Assembly (NCBI GenBank): GCA_044223895.1
Contig: JBGALL010000002.1
Coordinates: 8,408 to 72,407 of the forward strand
Length of the DNA: 64,000 nucleotides
Direction: 5' to 3'
From: CAKZSU01 sp044223895
GTDB lineage: Bacteria > Patescibacteriota > Microgenomatia > UBA10105 > UBA927
Shown here piece by piece: positions 62,570 to 64,000 of this stretch (position 1 is its first letter; every line of letters begins with the position of its first letter). The notes below the pieces were generated by a model. That model saw nothing but the letters and a program-made list of their open reading frames with translations, did not search any database and was not told the origin of the DNA. The position numbers were made by a program, and so were the translations under genes.

Positions 62570-63214
62570 TTAGTGATGATCAATTCCTTTAAAAGCTTTG
62601 ATAAACTTCTGAATTCGCTCCTCATCAAAATCGTTAAATTTATCAATTCTCGACCAGGCGGTGAGGGCGATGTTGGTATCTAACTTGGGGTACGGTGCCA
62701 TGGCAACTTTGTCAGGATATTTCTTCACAACGGTAGCCAACTGATCGAGAAGCTGATTGCATGTATCAGTTTCTTGCGCACTCGGTGTTGCCGATTCGCC
62801 ACCCGATTTTCCGGGCGTGCAGTTGTACTGCACCATAACCCCGCCATCTTCCAGATTGTGAAGCTGCAGCTCATCAGGAATCGGTGAATCGCTAATTCCC
62901 CAGTTTGCTTTGCCGCCGACGTGAGTTCCTGATGTTGGAGGCAATGAGTTATATTGCTCATGTTCATCAGTAATGTTTTGAATATGCTTGTTACCCAAAT
63001 CGGCAATGAACTCTCCGGGTTGTGGTTTTGTCGCCTCTTTCACCAGCCAGTATCCGCCAACAAAAACTACAAGAATCATTAAAGCTAAAACTGTATATTT
63101 TTTAATCTTTTGCGTGAGTACTTGTTTATTCATTTGTTCGCGATAAAACTCACGCTTTAATTCTTTGCGTTCTCGCTTCGATAATCCTTCAGGTATGACT
63201 GGCTGATCATTCAT
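62570..63214 (-). CDS. DUF3105 domain protein, membrane anchored
   Basis: 214 residues: a charged cytoplasmic N-terminus (SKRERKELKREFYREQMNKQ), one transmembrane helix (~39-60), then the DUF3105 domain with YNSLPPTSGTHVG, LHNLEDGGVMVQYNC and KLDTNIALTAW. Several His and Cys suggest metal contact, function not established. Overlaps the upstream gene by 4 nt and ends just before the csoR promoter. Confidence 0.85.
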   Translation of the reverse strand: MNDQPVIPEGLSKRERKELKREFYREQMNKQVLTQKIKKYTVLALMILVVFVGGYWLVKEATKPQPGEFIADLGNKHIQNITDEHEQYNSLPPTSGTHVGGKANWGISDSPIPDELQLHNLEDGGVMVQYNCTPGKSGGESATPSAQETDTCNQLLDQLATVVKKYPDKVAMAPYPKLDTNIALTAWSRIDKFNDFDEERIQKFIKAFKGIDHH

Positions 63215-63723
63215 GGTTGCCTCCTTTTAACGGTGCAAATTCCCAAAACACTTTTTGAGGTAAAGTACAGTGAAAAGATCAGCAGTAGAATTGCAACAAT
63301 CGTGATGACTTGCCGATACTGGAGCAAAAAGAAAACACTGCCAACTCCCAAAAAACCAAATAATGACACTGCGCATGAAGCACAGCTGGCAGTCCCAAAA
63401 ATAGACCCAATCACGCCGGCAAAACTCCCTAATCCCCCCTGTCCGATCAATCCGGCACTTGAACGTAGCGAAAATTGACGTTTAAGAATATATCCATTCA
63501 TCACCATAGACAACGCTGTGAGGGATGAAAGCGTGATAAGCAGAATAAAGTCCTTTGGAGACATGATGCTCAGTTGGAATGCAAAATCATTGCCTGGAAT
63601 ATTTTTGACAGGAATATAGAGAAATAGCCAGACAAAAAAGCCAATGAGGAAAAGAAACGCTGTCAGGTATCTAGTGTCTCCTAGTACCATACGAATTGCC
63701 GTTAGAGTCTGACTGATATTCAT
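63211..63723 (-). CDS. Polytopic membrane protein with ASCASCAV motif
   Basis: 170 residues, about four or five hydrophobic helices. FGTASCASCAVSLFGFLGVG places a CxxC at the head of a membrane helix, as in metal or disulfide carriers. No named family recognised. Middle gene of the three-gene CopZ operon; overlaps DUF3105 by 4 nt and is adjacent to the chaperone stop. Confidence 0.6.
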   Translation of the reverse strand: MNISQTLTAIRMVLGDTRYLTAFLFLIGFFVWLFLYIPVKNIPGNDFAFQLSIMSPKDFILLITLSSLTALSMVMNGYILKRQFSLRSSAGLIGQGGLGSFAGVIGSIFGTASCASCAVSLFGFLGVGSVFFLLQYRQVITIVAILLLIFSLYFTSKSVLGICTVKRRQP

Positions 63724-63966
63724 TCATTTATGTTCCGATTTACCATGTGGTGAGGCTTCAACCTCATAACCGGTTTTCTTAACAACAGTAATAATCTCTT
63801 GGAGTGTTACTTCTTCGTCTTCAAAAATAACTTCGGTAACCTGCTTGGCATACTGCGTATTGGCTTTGACCACGCCTTTGGTATCTTCCAAGTCACCGTC
63901 AATAAGCATTGCACAACTGGTGCAGTGCATACCATTAATTTTGAGAGTGTGTTTTTGTTGTGCCAT
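63724..63966 (-). CDS. copZ: CopZ-like heavy-metal-associated (HMA) chaperone
   Basis: 80 residues: KINGMHCTSCAMLIDGDLE (MxCxxC Cu(I) site) and the betaalphabetabetaalphabeta plan ending VKKTGYEVEASPHGKSEHK with a His-bearing tail. Binds one Cu(I) and hands it to the CopA HMA domain. First gene of the small operon 63966->62570; its promoter is beyond the window edge. Confidence 0.9.
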   Translation of the reverse strand: MAQQKHTLKINGMHCTSCAMLIDGDLEDTKGVVKANTQYAKQVTEVIFEDEEVTLQEIITVVKKTGYEVEASPHGKSEHK

Positions 63967-64000
63967 AGTCTTTTTAAATAACCTGTATTTTCCCTCTGAT

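Overview
The window looks like chromosome from a low-GC candidate-phyla-radiation bacterium (Patescibacteria, most like Microgenomates). The evidence is secreted dockerin-bearing proteins without scaffoldins, beta-propeller and NHL-repeat surface proteins, a very compact VirB4/PrgI/VirB2 type IV secretion operon with an M23 peptidase, MacAB-like export genes and many tiny membrane proteins. UGA behaves as a stop throughout. The taxon is an inference, since no rRNA or ribosomal protein gene is present.

Region 1 (1-35.5 kb) is AT-rich host-type DNA. It holds a truncated GH5 hydrolase, a large SNF2 helicase, an acyltransferase, an M48-type protease next to a degenerate ABC1-like kinase, small membrane and VOC proteins, a CARDB surface protein, a dockerin-GH5 enzyme and an orphan HEAGH protein. 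A five-gene glycan operon follows (GT-C, epimerase, GT4, two GT2; 23541->17346), then a MacAB-like exporter operon (27295->24112) and a surface cluster of PQQ propeller, beta-helix and NHL-repeat proteins. Many genes here have a TATAAT-like -10 ending only 6-9 nt before the start codon, which suggests leaderless mRNAs.

Region 2 (35.5-44.6 kb) starts at a scarred junction: a tRNA-like remnant, a long hairpin repeat, a terminator and the 3' tail of a cut-off reading frame. Beyond it lie a PLD-like protein, a possible toxin-antitoxin trio (AbiEii-like nucleotidyltransferase, DUF5677 protein, XRE regulator) and a six-gene type IV secretion operon (43919->38810) with its own sigma70-type promoter. 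No relaxase, coupling protein or integrase is visible.

Region 3 (44.6-64 kb) is a heavy-metal, mainly copper, island of visibly higher GC. One operon (49024->44625) encodes a CopB-like P-type ATPase with a CPD motif, an SRPBCC protein, a YHS protein and small membrane proteins. A second (58653->51540) encodes a multicopper oxidase, an alpha/beta hydrolase, a GDCCVxC protein, an OmpR-type regulator and histidine kinase, DUF1573, CcdA-like, CCGN-motif and DUF2933 proteins. A third (62517->58792) encodes CsoR, a beta-propeller protein and CopA. A fourth (63966->62570) encodes a CopZ-like chaperone, a membrane protein and a DUF3105 protein. An ArsR regulator and CDF transporter face the second operon. 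An 11-bp tandem repeat precedes the CopB, oxidase and response-regulator genes, and a TACTAC-N5-GTAGTA palindrome precedes CopB, the oxidase and csoR, so one copper regulon can be read from sequence.

Almost every larger gene between about 49.15 and 57.07 kb carries frameshifts, several at homopolymers, while the flanks are intact. This is either a low-accuracy assembly patch or local decay, and those genes are annotated as disrupted.
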